A stretch of 28,146 nt of DNA, taken from IMG/VR virus record IMGVR_UViG_3300048597_000175, positions 1 to 28,146 of that record; one strand, written 5' to 3'. Positions 1 through 7,312 of the stretch are shown piece after piece. The notes beneath the pieces were generated by a model. That model made no database searches, was not told the DNA's origin, and was given only the letters and a program-made list of their open reading frames with translations. The position numbers were made by a program, and so were the translations under genes. This DNA comes from a virus. Position 1 is the stretch's first letter. Every line of letters begins with the position of its first letter.

Positions 1-1
1 C

Positions 2-343
2 CAGGTCGAAAGCCGGGATGACAAGCGGCCGGTGATGTCGGACCTGCGCGATTCCGGCAGCCTGGAACAGGACGCCGACGCGATCGCGTTCCTCTACCGG
101 GAACACTACTACCTGTCGAAGGGCGTGCCGCAGCGGCGCGAGCGCGAGAACGAAGAAGCCTTCGCCGCGCGCCTGGACGGCTGGCGCGAGAGGCTGTCGA
201 GCAGCGCCGGCGTGGCCGAGCTGATCCTTGACAAGCACCGGCAGGGCCCGACCGGCGTGATCCAGCTGCGCTGGGAAGAACGCCTGACGTGGTTTTTCGA
301 TCGCGAGGACGGGCCGCGCGTGCCGGAGGCCTCCGATGGCTGA
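2..343 (+). CDS. dnaB: Replicative DNA helicase DnaB, C-terminal part (partial)
   Basis: The window opens inside this gene; the reading frame runs from base 2 to the TGA ending at 343 and gives the last 113 or so residues. The order VESRDDKRPVMSDLRDSG, then LEQDADAIAFLYRE, then KHRQGPTG matches the end of the RecA-like ATPase domain of DnaB, the hexameric helicase that unwinds DNA ahead of the replisome. About 35 residues separate the FLYREHYY segment from AELILDKHRQG; this spacer with a YY motif is typical of alphaproteobacterial DnaB. Walker A and B lie upstream, outside the window. Its place before gapR and a replication-initiator-like gene suggests a phage-encoded helicase rather than the host copy. 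The next gene overlaps its 3' end by 8 bases. Confidence 0.93.
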   Translation, partial: QVESRDDKRPVMSDLRDSGSLEQDADAIAFLYREHYYLSKGVPQRRERENEEAFAARLDGWRERLSSSAGVAELILDKHRQGPTGVIQLRWEERLTWFFDREDGPRVPEASDG

Positions 344-557
344 CCTGATGACCGAGGCCGACGTGCTGCGCGACCTGTCGCAGAAATGCGAACTCGCTGG
401 TGGTCAGGCCGCGTGGGCGCAGGTGCACGGCGTGTCGCGGTCGCAGTTGTGCGAGGTCATCGCCGGGCGGCGGTCCATGCCTGAATCCATCGCGAACGCC
501 GCCGGGTATGTGCGCGTGACGCGCTTCGTGCCGATGAGGGGAAAACCGAATGCCTGA
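336..557 (+). CDS. Small helix-turn-helix protein, putative DNA-binding regulator
   Basis: This 73-residue protein overlaps the dnaB stop by 8 bases and gapR by 8 bases, so it is probably translationally coupled to both. Residues about 21-50 (GGQAAWAQVHGVSRSQLCEV, then IAGRRSMPESIANAAGY) resemble the XRE/Cro-like helix-turn-helix seen in small phage proteins of the pattern 'GGQAAWARxHGVSxxxVSxVLxGRRxPG'. A possible second start is the ATG at 348. No other domain is visible. A role as an early-region transcription regulator is inferred from the fold and position only. Confidence 0.75.
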   Translation: MADLMTEADVLRDLSQKCELAGGQAAWAQVHGVSRSQLCEVIAGRRSMPESIANAAGYVRVTRFVPMRGKPNA

Positions 558-903
558 GAGTGAAGCGACCGTCAGCATCAACGGCGGGCCGGACGTGCCG
601 ATTCGGGTGCTGAAGGAAGGCCTGCGCCGCGTCCGCGAAAAGCGCGGGCCGGCTGAGTCGGGCACCGAGGTCGGCGGCATCGCAGCCGATCGGCTGCGGT
701 CCATCATCGAGCGCATCGAGCGGTTGAACGAGGAACGCAAGGCGCTGTCGTCCGACATCAAGGACATCATGGCCGAGGCGAAGGCCGCCGGCTTCGACGT
801 CAAAGCGCTCCGCCAGGTCATCCGCATTCGGACCTGGGAGCCGGCCGACCTCGAGGAACACGAGACGCTGGTGGATCTGTACCGCCGCGCGCTCGGTATG
901 TGA
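550..903 (+). CDS. gapR: GapR-family DNA-binding protein (DUF2312)
   Basis: Residues about 47-116 (ADRLRSIIERIERLNEERKA, SSDIKDIMAEAKAAGFDVKA, LRQVIRIR, then LVDLYRRALG) match the GapR/DUF2312 core: a long coiled-coil helix followed by the conserved KAxGFDVKALRxxIRxR stretch. In alphaproteobacteria GapR is a nucleoid-associated protein that encircles overtwisted, AT-rich DNA ahead of replication forks and stimulates type II topoisomerases. This copy has an N-terminal extension of about 45 residues that the chromosomal protein, near 90 residues, lacks. It starts inside the previous gene (ATG at 550, previous stop at 557) and sits between dnaB and a replication-initiator-like gene. A role in phage replication is therefore likely but inferred. 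Confidence 0.9.
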   Translation: MPESEATVSINGGPDVPIRVLKEGLRRVREKRGPAESGTEVGGIAADRLRSIIERIERLNEERKALSSDIKDIMAEAKAAGFDVKALRQVIRIRTWEPADLEEHETLVDLYRRALGM

Positions 904-922
904 TCGGCCCCGCGGCCCTTTC

Positions 923-1480
923 GAGAAACCCAGGAAACCGAACATGCCCCGATCCTGCATCTGCGACCGCTGGCTGACCCGCGCCGCCGCTGACCTAGGC
1001 TTTCAGGCCCTGCCGGCCGCGGCGCAGCTCCTGTTCTTCCGCCTGCTGGCCTCGGCCGCCGGCGCCGAGGAACGCGGGCGCGTCCGGTTTCCGGTTCCGG
1101 TTTCCATCGCGGTTTCCCGCATCCTGAACCGAACGGAAACCGAAGCGGAAACCGATATCGCCGCGCTGGTCGACCTCGGCTGGATCGAGATCGACACCGA
1201 TGGGCGCAGCGTCTGGATGGCGGGCGCCAAGGCGCAGGCCGGGCGCGTGGAAGCCGCGCAGATCAACGGCTTGCGCGGCGGCCGGCCTCGGAAGGGGGAG
1301 ACCCCGGAACAGGCCCGCGCGCGCAAGCAGGGGTCGCTGATGCTGCCCATGGCGGGAGGTGCCGAGAAACCCACGGAAACCGAACGCGAACCCGGGGTCG
1401 AAAGCTCGCGCGCGGCTGCTGCTTCTTCTTCTACAGTTCAGGAAGCAGCAGCCGCGGGCGCGCGCGACGGCTGGGTTTCC
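923..1480 (+). repeat. Iteron-like GGTTTCC/GGAAACC repeat cluster; candidate replication origin
   Basis: Eight copies of GGTTTCC or its complement GGAAACC lie at about 934, 1086, 1099, 1111, 1135, 1147, 1376 and 1474. The three at 1086-1117 point one way and the pair at 1135-1153 the other, forming a dyad around 1123. Two longer repeats share GAGAAACCCA followed by GGAAACCGAAC: one at 923-943, just before the start codon of the replication gene, the other at 1364-1385, with one extra base. Repeats inside a replication-initiator gene recall the lambda ori within gene O. Origin function is inferred. The alternative is a recurring 'ETE' coding pattern, although the repeats occur in more than one reading frame and one lies outside the gene. 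Confidence 0.5.
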
Positions 1481-1816
1481 CTGGCCCAGCGCTGTGCCGA
1501 GATCGCGGGCATCGACCCCGCACGCGGTGGCTGGAACGCCCTGCCGGTGAAGGGCTGGGTGGATGCCGGCGTGCCGGAGGATGTGATCCTCGAAACCGTC
1601 CGCACCGTCGCGGCCCGCCCGCGGCGCTCGCCGATCGGGTCGCTGATGTTCTTCCACCAGGCGGTCATGCAGGCGCACCAGGCCGCGCCGGCGCCGGCGG
1701 GCAAGCCGTCGATGGTGGATGGCTACCAGAAGGCGCTGCGCGAATGGCAGGCGAACGGCGCGCAGGGCGTGCCGCCGTCCCTGGCCGAATGGCAGGCCGG
1801 GCGTATTGCCGCATGA
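944..1816 (+). CDS. Putative phage replication initiator / replisome organizer
   Basis: This 290-residue protein starts at ATG 944 behind an AGGAAA-type ribosome site that is itself part of a repeat. Residues about 1-90 look like a winged-helix unit (RWLTRAAADLGFQALPAAAQ, LLFFRLLASA, then DIAALVDLGWIEID), as in phage replication proteins that bind origin repeats. Residues about 115-175 are low-complexity, rich in Ala, Glu and Ser. The C-terminal 110 residues (GWNALPVKGWVDAGVPEDVI, then SPIGSLMFFHQAV) resemble the end of phage replication proteins that recruit helicase. I do not recognise a named family with certainty. Position after dnaB and gapR, the repeat cluster inside the gene and the domain plan together support an initiator role. 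Confidence 0.6.
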   Translation: MPRSCICDRWLTRAAADLGFQALPAAAQLLFFRLLASAAGAEERGRVRFPVPVSIAVSRILNRTETEAETDIAALVDLGWIEIDTDGRSVWMAGAKAQAGRVEAAQINGLRGGRPRKGETPEQARARKQGSLMLPMAGGAEKPTETEREPGVESSRAAAASSSTVQEAAAAGARDGWVSLAQRCAEIAGIDPARGGWNALPVKGWVDAGVPEDVILETVRTVAARPRRSPIGSLMFFHQAVMQAHQAAPAPAGKPSMVDGYQKALREWQANGAQGVPPSLAEWQAGRIAA

Positions 1817-2412
1817 CGGCCGCCCCATCCCGTCAGATCGTGCTGGACGATCAGCCTGAGCCCTTCGTCACCACCGAGGCGCAGGTCGCGCAATGGGTCG
1901 GCACTGCTGCCGCAGGCGATGCCGATGCCCGCCTGTCCGCCTTCGAGGCCTGGGACCGTCGCCGGGGCAAGACGCGCGACACGCTGGCTGCCCTGCGCGA
2001 GCGCCGCTGCATCACGGCGTACGAGCTGCGCGCGGGCCACGAGATCGCCATGGTGGTCGAATGGCAGTCCGGCGCGCATGCCCCGATCGTCCGGTCGCAG
2101 TTCCGCGAACGCCTGGCCGAGGATGCGTACAGCGGCGGCGGTGGTCTGTGGCTCTCGTTGCTCGAGGTCGAGCACACCCGGTACGCCCCCTGGCGTGAGT
2201 GGGCCGATGCCTACCCGGTGAAGCCCGGCAAGACCCTGCGCGACCTGACGCTGCTGCTGGCGTCGGATGGTCTGGGCATCCGCCAGGCGGCCGATGCCAT
2301 GCGGATGGATCAGCGGCGCGCGCTGGCGCTCCTTCGCCGGTCGCTGCACCGGTACTGCATCATCGCTGGGTGGCAGGTGGGGGAACATCCACCGGTCACA
2401 GATGCCGCTTGA
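1813..2412 (+). CDS. Putative transcription regulator before the late operon (unknown family)
   Basis: The frame is open from 1744, but the ATG at 1813 is preferred: it overlaps the previous stop as ATGA and gives a 199-residue protein. The middle has YELRAGHEIAMVVEW and a glycine-rich AYSGGGGLWLSLLEVE segment, then WREWADAYPVKPGKTLRDLT and LLLASDGLGIRQAADAMRMD followed by QRRALALLRRSLHRY. The last part (residues about 150-185) reads as a helix-turn-helix like sigma region 4. The layout recalls DUF6456-like proteins of alphaproteobacteria. Being the last gene before a terminator-like hairpin and the packaging genes, it stands where lambdoid phages keep their late activator or antiterminator. 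That role is inference. Confidence 0.5.
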   Translation: MTAAPSRQIVLDDQPEPFVTTEAQVAQWVGTAAAGDADARLSAFEAWDRRRGKTRDTLAALRERRCITAYELRAGHEIAMVVEWQSGAHAPIVRSQFRERLAEDAYSGGGGLWLSLLEVEHTRYAPWREWADAYPVKPGKTLRDLTLLLASDGLGIRQAADAMRMDQRRALALLRRSLHRYCIIAGWQVGEHPPVTDAA

Positions 2413-2457
2413 CGGGTTACCACGTTTCGACCATCACTGTGCGTACTGGTGCGAATC

Positions 2458-2496
2458 GCGCCCGGCCGGGTCACACCGCGCCGGGCGCTTTCGTTT
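2458..2496 (+). terminator. Rho-independent terminator-like hairpin after the early region
   Basis: A perfect 9-bp inverted repeat, GCGCCCGGC (2458-2466) and GCCGGGCGC (2480-2488), with a 13-base loop, is followed by TTTCGTTT. It lies 46 bases after the stop of the putative regulator, so it probably ends early transcripts or serves as the target of an antiterminator. The T-tract is interrupted, which lowers certainty. Confidence 0.65.
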
Positions 2497-2508
2497 CCGG
2501 GGCTGGCA

Positions 2509-2654
2509 CTAGCCCTGGTGCCCCGGCCGTTCGCCGCCTAGCCCGGGTGGTCGCTAGCCCTAGAGTTCCGGGGCCTTCGGCACTACCCCTAGGGCTCGCG
2601 GGTCCTTCCTGGCGCCCGGATTATACGGGCGGCTTGCGCGCCCGGGTTTGCTAG
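2509..2654. repeat. CTAG-rich intergenic cluster before terS; candidate cos/terminase-binding region
   Basis: CTAG occurs six times here: 2509, 2538, 2554, 2560, 2589 and 2651. Three are CTAGCCC on the + strand (2509, 2538, 2554) and two are GCCCTAG in one or other orientation (2557-2563 forward, 2589-2595 reverse). The last two forward sites merge as CTAGCCCTAG, and 2587-2594 is the palindrome CCCTAGGG. CTAG is usually rare in bacterial DNA; I noticed only two others in the window (995 and 27269). The 271-base gap 2413-2683 holds no gene. GpA-type TerL and lambda-type portal phages generally use cos packaging, with the site just before terS, so a cos/cosB role is a reasonable guess. The TTATAC at 2621 could be a -10 box, with no clear -35. 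Confidence 0.45.
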
Positions 2655-2683
2655 TCGGGCAGTTCCGAAAAAGGGTTACGGTC

Positions 2684-3202
2684 ATGGACGTCGTGACGGT
2701 CGGTAACGACGGTGACGCGCCGTCGGCCGTGACCTTCGCGGCCTTCGCGGTGACCATCGGCAAGTCCCGGCCCTACGTTTCCAAGTTGGTGGCGCAGGGG
2801 CGCATCCGGCCGCCGGCGCTGACGCCTGACCGGAAAATTATTCCTGACCTTGCGCAGGCGCAGATCGCCGAGATGGCCGACCCGGCCCGCGGCAAGGGTG
2901 GGGCGGCTTCGGTCGAGATCGGCGGCAGCTATGCCAGCAACAAGGCGCGGCTGGCGGCGGCGCAGGCCGAGCGCGCCGAGATCGAATTGCAAGAGCGCCG
3001 CGGCGAGCTGGTCGAGCGCGCCGCGGTTGCCGACACCCTGGCGCCGCTGCTGCGCAAGCTGCGCGACGACATCCTGACCGTGCCGCGCGACGTGCTGGCC
3101 GACATCGACCAGGCGGACCAGTGCGAAGCCGCTCTCGCCGCCGTGCTGGACCGCACGGCCACGGAGATCCTGACCCATGGAGCCGCATCGCCAGGCGCCT
3201 GA
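2684..3202 (+). CDS. terS: Terminase small subunit (Nu1-like)
   Basis: The 172-residue product begins at ATG 2684 behind AAAAAGGG. An in-frame TTG at 2648 is less likely because it falls in the CTAG region. Residues 17-45 (TFAAFAVTIGKSRPYVSKLV) form a helix-turn-helix like the Nu1 winged helix that binds packaging sites. Residues 84-112 (SNKARLAAAQAERAEIELQE) are a charged coiled coil typical of this family, and the C-terminal third should contact the large subunit. TerS recognises the phage packaging site and hands DNA to TerL; the likely target is the region just upstream. Its 3' end overlaps terL by 26 bases. Confidence 0.85.
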   Translation: MDVVTVGNDGDAPSAVTFAAFAVTIGKSRPYVSKLVAQGRIRPPALTPDRKIIPDLAQAQIAEMADPARGKGGAASVEIGGSYASNKARLAAAQAERAEIELQERRGELVERAAVADTLAPLLRKLRDDILTVPRDVLADIDQADQCEAALAAVLDRTATEILTHGAASPGA

Positions 3203-5177
3203 AGCCGCGACGTGGCTGGCGCGCCTGTTCGCGCACGGCATCCGGCCCGACGCGAAGCGGTCCCTGTCCGAATGGGCCGAGGCGGAGCGCATCGTCGCTG
3301 AGGGCGGCTACCAGGGCCCATGGCGCCATCGCCTGACGCCCTACCTGGTCGAGCCGATGCTCTACGCCGGGCTGAACTGCAAGACGCCGCGGGTGTCGAT
3401 CTGCGGGGGGGCGCAGATCGGCAAGACGCAGGTGGGCGTGAACCTGGCGGGCCAAGTGCTGAGCGAGACGCCCGCGCAGATGATGGTCATGCTGCCCAGC
3501 CTGACCACGCTGCGCGCCTACAACCGCGACAAGCTCGACCGGATGATCCAGGCCACGCCGGCGCTGCAGCGGGCGGTCGCGGATGTGACTGAGCGGTCGG
3601 GCAGCGAATCGACCGTCGCGGTGAAGCGCGGCGCCCGCGGTGCGCAGGTCGAGCTGGTGACCGCCAGCAGCTCGAAGGACCTGCAGATGCGCTCGGTGCG
3701 GGCCGTGCTGATGGAGGAAGTCAGCGAATACGCCCTCGAGGTCGGTGGCCGCGGGTCGCCGATCGACCAGGGGGAGGCGCGCACCTTGGCCTTCCGCAAG
3801 CGCGGCTGGAAGGTCATCAAGATTTCCACCCCCGGCATCAAGGGGGACCCGAAGAACGGCGGCTGCCACATCTCGGCCGAGGTCGAGGCCGGCAGCAACG
3901 GCCGCTTTCATGTCGTCTGCCGTCACTGCAACGAGCTGCACACCCTCGAATTCAGGAACTTGTCCTGGACGAAGGGGCAGCCCGAGACGGTGCGGCACAT
4001 GTGCCCGCACTGCGGCGCCGGCGCGGCCGAGGCCGACAAGGCCTGGATGTGCGACCCGGCGAACGGTGCCCGCTGGATCCACCAGCACCCGGAGCGCCTC
4101 GGCCAACACGCCAGCTTCGGCGGCCTGGGTGCGGTGTATTCGCAGATGCTGCCCTGGTCGGAACTGGCCCGGGCATCCGAGGCGGCCGAGGCCGACCCCG
4201 GCAAGCTGAAGACCTTCACGCAGCAGATGCTGGGTGAGCCCTGGGATGAAGCCTACGACCTGCCGCGGGCGGACATCCTGCTGCTGCGCCGCGACGCCTG
4301 GAAGCGCGGACAGATCCCGCCGGGCGTGCTGTTCCTGGTGGGCGCGACCGACGTGCAGGGCGACCGCCTGGAATGGGCGGTGTGGGGCTTCGACCGGAAC
4401 TTCGGCCAGTGGCTGATCGACACGGGCGTGCTGCCGGGCGACCCGACGCAGCCCGAGGTCTGGCGGGTGCACGACGCGCTGCTGCTGCGACGCTGGACCG
4501 ACGCCTGGGGCAAGGAAATCGCGCCGGACGCCTGGGGCATCGATGCGGGCTACCTGTCCTCGCAGGTGTACGGCTACGCGAGGCGGCACGCGGCGGACGC
4601 CGAGCCGGTGGTTCGCGCGCTCGACCCCCGCGGCGGGTGGCGCCAGCTGCCGATCGGCACGCCCATCGTGCGGGATGTCGACTGGGAAGGCCGCAAGATC
4701 GGCGTGGTGCAGCTCTACCCGGTGGGCACCTGGGACATGAAGTCGGAACTGTCCGCGGCGCTGCGCCTGACCGAGCAGGGCCCGGGGCCGGATGGCTGGC
4801 CGAAGGGTGCGATCCGGTTCAACGAAATCGCCGACCGGCCCTGGATGGATCAGCTGCTGGCCGAGCGCCTGGCGATCAACCCCAAGACCGGGGCGCGGGC
4901 CTGGGTGAAGGTGCAGCCGAGAAACGAGGCCTGGGACCTTGCGGTGTATGCGCGGGCGCAGGCGCGGCACCTGACGGCTGCGATGAACGACGCGCAATGG
5001 GAAGCGCTGGCGGCCCGCCGCCAAGGCCCTGCCGAGGACGTGCAGCAGGACATGGCGGCCCTGTGGTCGCCCGACCTGCGGGCGAAGGTGACGCCGGCAC
5101 CCGCACCGGCGCCTGCGCCCCGCGCGCGCAAGGCGGAGCGGCCCGGCTGGTTCCAGCCTCGGCGGGATTGGTTCTGA
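3177..5177 (+). CDS. terL: Terminase large subunit, GpA family
   Basis: This 666-residue protein is a DNA-packaging motor ATPase and nuclease. Walker A is GGAQIGKT at residues 77-84 and Walker B is VLMEE at 177-181. Cys248, Cys251, Cys276 and Cys279 form a CxxC...CxxC zinc-site pattern, common in GpA-type terminases. The nuclease half has GATDVQGDRLEW (Asp392), WGIDAGY (Asp456) and NEAWDLAVYARA (Asp587), placed as the metal-binding acidic residues of the fold. A Pro/Ala linker, APAPAPAPRA, sits near residue 645. Length is normal for the family. The ATG at 3177 is used because it gives the usual N-terminus, although it lies inside terS. GpA terminases make staggered cos ends in characterised phages. 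Confidence 0.97.
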   Translation: MEPHRQAPEAATWLARLFAHGIRPDAKRSLSEWAEAERIVAEGGYQGPWRHRLTPYLVEPMLYAGLNCKTPRVSICGGAQIGKTQVGVNLAGQVLSETPAQMMVMLPSLTTLRAYNRDKLDRMIQATPALQRAVADVTERSGSESTVAVKRGARGAQVELVTASSSKDLQMRSVRAVLMEEVSEYALEVGGRGSPIDQGEARTLAFRKRGWKVIKISTPGIKGDPKNGGCHISAEVEAGSNGRFHVVCRHCNELHTLEFRNLSWTKGQPETVRHMCPHCGAGAAEADKAWMCDPANGARWIHQHPERLGQHASFGGLGAVYSQMLPWSELARASEAAEADPGKLKTFTQQMLGEPWDEAYDLPRADILLLRRDAWKRGQIPPGVLFLVGATDVQGDRLEWAVWGFDRNFGQWLIDTGVLPGDPTQPEVWRVHDALLLRRWTDAWGKEIAPDAWGIDAGYLSSQVYGYARRHAADAEPVVRALDPRGGWRQLPIGTPIVRDVDWEGRKIGVVQLYPVGTWDMKSELSAALRLTEQGPGPDGWPKGAIRFNEIADRPWMDQLLAERLAINPKTGARAWVKVQPRNEAWDLAVYARAQARHLTAAMNDAQWEALAARRQGPAEDVQQDMAALWSPDLRAKVTPAPAPAPAPRARKAERPGWFQPRRDWF

Positions 5178-5189
5178 AGGAGGGATGGC

Positions 5190-5384
5190 ATGCCGCTGAC
5201 GCTGGCCGATGAAGACGCCATCCTGCAGGCGATCGCGCGCGGTGAATCCGAAGTGCGCTTCGCCGACGGCCGGTCGGTGAAGTACCGCGGCATCGCGGAA
5301 CTGCAGCAGGCGCTGGCCATCGCCCGGAGCGAGCGCAGCATCCCGCTGAACCGCACGACGCTGACCAGCTACCGGCGCGACTGA
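5190..5384 (+). CDS. gpW-like head-tail joining protein
   Basis: This 64-residue protein follows the motif GAAGGAGGG, the strongest Shine-Dalgarno of the packaging region. The sequence LADEDAILQAIARGESEVRF, with ADGRSVKYRGIAELQQALAI after it, fits the small gpW-like family: a helix, a beta hairpin (VRFADGRSVKY) and a second helix. gpW stabilises packaged DNA and forms part of the neck under the portal. The usual family length is about 65-75 residues. As in lambda, it lies between terminase and portal genes, which supports the call. Confidence 0.85.
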   Translation: MPLTLADEDAILQAIARGESEVRFADGRSVKYRGIAELQQALAIARSERSIPLNRTTLTSYRRD

Positions 5385-5386
5385 CC

Positions 5387-7312
5387 ATGGCCCTGATCGA
5401 CACCCTGCTGGCGGGCATCGCGCCCGGCTGGGCGCTGCGGCGTGCGCGCGCGCGCCTGGCGCTCGACCAGCTCAGCGCGATGTACGAGGGCGCGGCCATC
5501 AACCGCCGCACCCGCGGCTGGCGCGCCGATCGCCGCGGCCCGAATGCCGAGGTCCGCCCGGCCATGAAGCTGCTGCGCGACCGGTCGCGCGACCTGGTGC
5601 GCAACAACCCCTTCGCCAGCGCGGGGCTGGACCTGGTCGTGTCCTACCAGGTGGGCGCGGGCATCATGCCGCGGTCCAAGACCGGCGACATCGACCTGGA
5701 TGCGCAGGTCGACGCGCTGTGGACCGCCTGGGCGGATCGAGCGGACCTGTCGGAGCGCACCGACCTCTACGGCCTGCAGGCGCTGCTGGCGCGCGGCCGG
5801 TGCGAATCGGGCGAGGCGCTGGCGCAGATGATCCCGCTGACGGCGACCGAGGCGCGCCGCCGCGGCACGCCGGTGCCGCTGGCGTTGCAGGTGATCGAGG
5901 CCGACCACCTGGACGAAACCTATGACGGCGGCATGCGCGGCGCGGCGCCGGTCATCCGCCAGGGCATCGAATTCGACCCGTCCGGCGTGCGGGCGGTGGC
6001 CTACCACATCCATCGGCAGCACCCGGCCGAAATCGACAGCTTCTTCGGCCCCGGCGGGCCGATCGAGCGCATCCGCATACCGGCCGATCGCATGATCCAC
6101 CTGTTCCGGCAGGACCGGCCCGGGCAGATTCGCGGCGTGCCGGACCTGGCGCCGGTGATGACGCGGCTGCGCAGCCTGGACGAGCTCGAGGACGCGGCGC
6201 TGGAACAGGCCAAGGTGCAGGCCTGCCTGGCGGCGCTGATCGTCTCGCAGGCCGGGCCGTCGTCGGGGCCGCTGGAAGGCGGCGCGGCGGGCGCCGACGA
6301 AGCGGCCGAGGACGGCGTGAAGTCGCTGTACCCCGGCATGATGGAGCGCCTGCTGCCCGGCGAGGATGTCCGATACCTGCAGCCGACCGGTGCGGGCGGC
6401 TTCAACGAACTGGCGCGCCACCAGCTGCACGCCATCGCGACCGGCTGGGGCCTGACCTACGACCTGCTGACCGGCGACCTGTCCGGGGCCAACTATTCCT
6501 CCCTGCGCGCGGGGCGGCTGGCGTTCAAGCGGCGGCTGGAGCGGCTGCAGTGGCATGTGCTGGTGCCGGCGATGTGCGAGCCCATCTGGCGCGCCTTCAT
6601 CGATGCCGCGGTGCGGGTGGGCGCGCTGCCGATGCGGCCCGGCGGATACCCGGCGAGCTGGTCGCCGCCGGTGTTTGAGATGGTGGACCCGCTGAAGGAC
6701 GCGCTGGCGATCCAGAAGCAGATGCGCCTGGGCCTGCTGACCTTCGGCCAGGCGGTGGGGCAGATGGGCCACGAGCCGCGGCGCCAGGCGGCCGAGATCG
6801 CGGAATGGAACGAGATCATGGACGACGGGGGGCTGATCCTGGACGGCGACCCCCGGCGCACCGGCGGCAGCGGGGGTGCGCAGGACGCCCGCGCGAATGC
6901 CGCCATCGAGATCGCGGCGACGGGCGCGGCGACGGATCAACCGGCCGACGATGACCAGGAAGACGCCGCCGACCCGGCCCCGGCCGCGGCGGTGCATTTC
7001 GACCTGTCGGGCGGCTTCGGTGAGGCGGTGCGCGATGCGCTGCTGCCGGCGGTGGCCGAGATGCGCGACGCTGCCGGCGCCCTGCGCCAGGTGGCGGACG
7101 TGACGCGGGACGTGGGCGATGCGGTGCTGACCGGCGCCGCGGCCTCGGCCGAGCTGGTGGCGAACGTCGCGCACATCGCCACAACGGCGGCCGATGCAGC
7201 GCGGGAGGCGAACAGCCTGGCGCGCGACGCGGTGGCGCAGGCCAGCCGCCCGCGCCGGATGACCGTGACGCGCGACGCGCAGGGCCGCGTGACAGGTTCG
7301 GAGGAAGTCTGA
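5387..7312 (+). CDS. Portal protein, lambda family
   Basis: The 641-residue product has the lambda-type portal signature: RTRGWRADRRGPNAEVRPAM at residues 41-60, RSRDLVRNNPFASAGLDLVV just after, and further on NYSSLRAGRLAFKRRLERLQ followed by VLVPAMCEPIWRAF. Twelve copies would form the ring through which DNA enters the head. Residues from about 500 are an acidic, Ala-rich linker (TDQPADDDQEDAADPAPAAA) and then a long Ala-rich helix up to a basic end (RPRRMTVTRDAQGRV). This tail is longer than in lambda portal B and is the least conserved-looking part. The stop shares its last base with the next start (TGATG). Confidence 0.96.
   Translation: MALIDTLLAGIAPGWALRRARARLALDQLSAMYEGAAINRRTRGWRADRRGPNAEVRPAMKLLRDRSRDLVRNNPFASAGLDLVVSYQVGAGIMPRSKTGDIDLDAQVDALWTAWADRADLSERTDLYGLQALLARGRCESGEALAQMIPLTATEARRRGTPVPLALQVIEADHLDETYDGGMRGAAPVIRQGIEFDPSGVRAVAYHIHRQHPAEIDSFFGPGGPIERIRIPADRMIHLFRQDRPGQIRGVPDLAPVMTRLRSLDELEDAALEQAKVQACLAALIVSQAGPSSGPLEGGAAGADEAAEDGVKSLYPGMMERLLPGEDVRYLQPTGAGGFNELARHQLHAIATGWGLTYDLLTGDLSGANYSSLRAGRLAFKRRLERLQWHVLVPAMCEPIWRAFIDAAVRVGALPMRPGGYPASWSPPVFEMVDPLKDALAIQKQMRLGLLTFGQAVGQMGHEPRRQAAEIAEWNEIMDDGGLILDGDPRRTGGSGGAQDARANAAIEIAATGAATDQPADDDQEDAADPAPAAAVHFDLSGGFGEAVRDALLPAVAEMRDAAGALRQVADVTRDVGDAVLTGAAASAELVANVAHIATTAADAAREANSLARDAVAQASRPRRMTVTRDAQGRVTGSEEV

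Noticed and set aside
2599-2627. Sigma-70-type late promoter with TTATAC as -10 box
   Set aside because: No convincing -35 hexamer at the right distance, so it is noted only within the intergenic entry.
2199-2654. A plus-strand frame of 151 codons running through the regulator end and the intergenic gap
   Set aside because: Its first half is out of frame within a better gene and its second half covers the hairpin and CTAG region; composition is Gly/Pro/Arg-rich.
2838-5024. A 728-codon open frame on the minus strand opposite terL
   Set aside because: Arg/Pro/His-rich with no domain; it is the GC-rich shadow of the terminase gene, whose motifs are certain.
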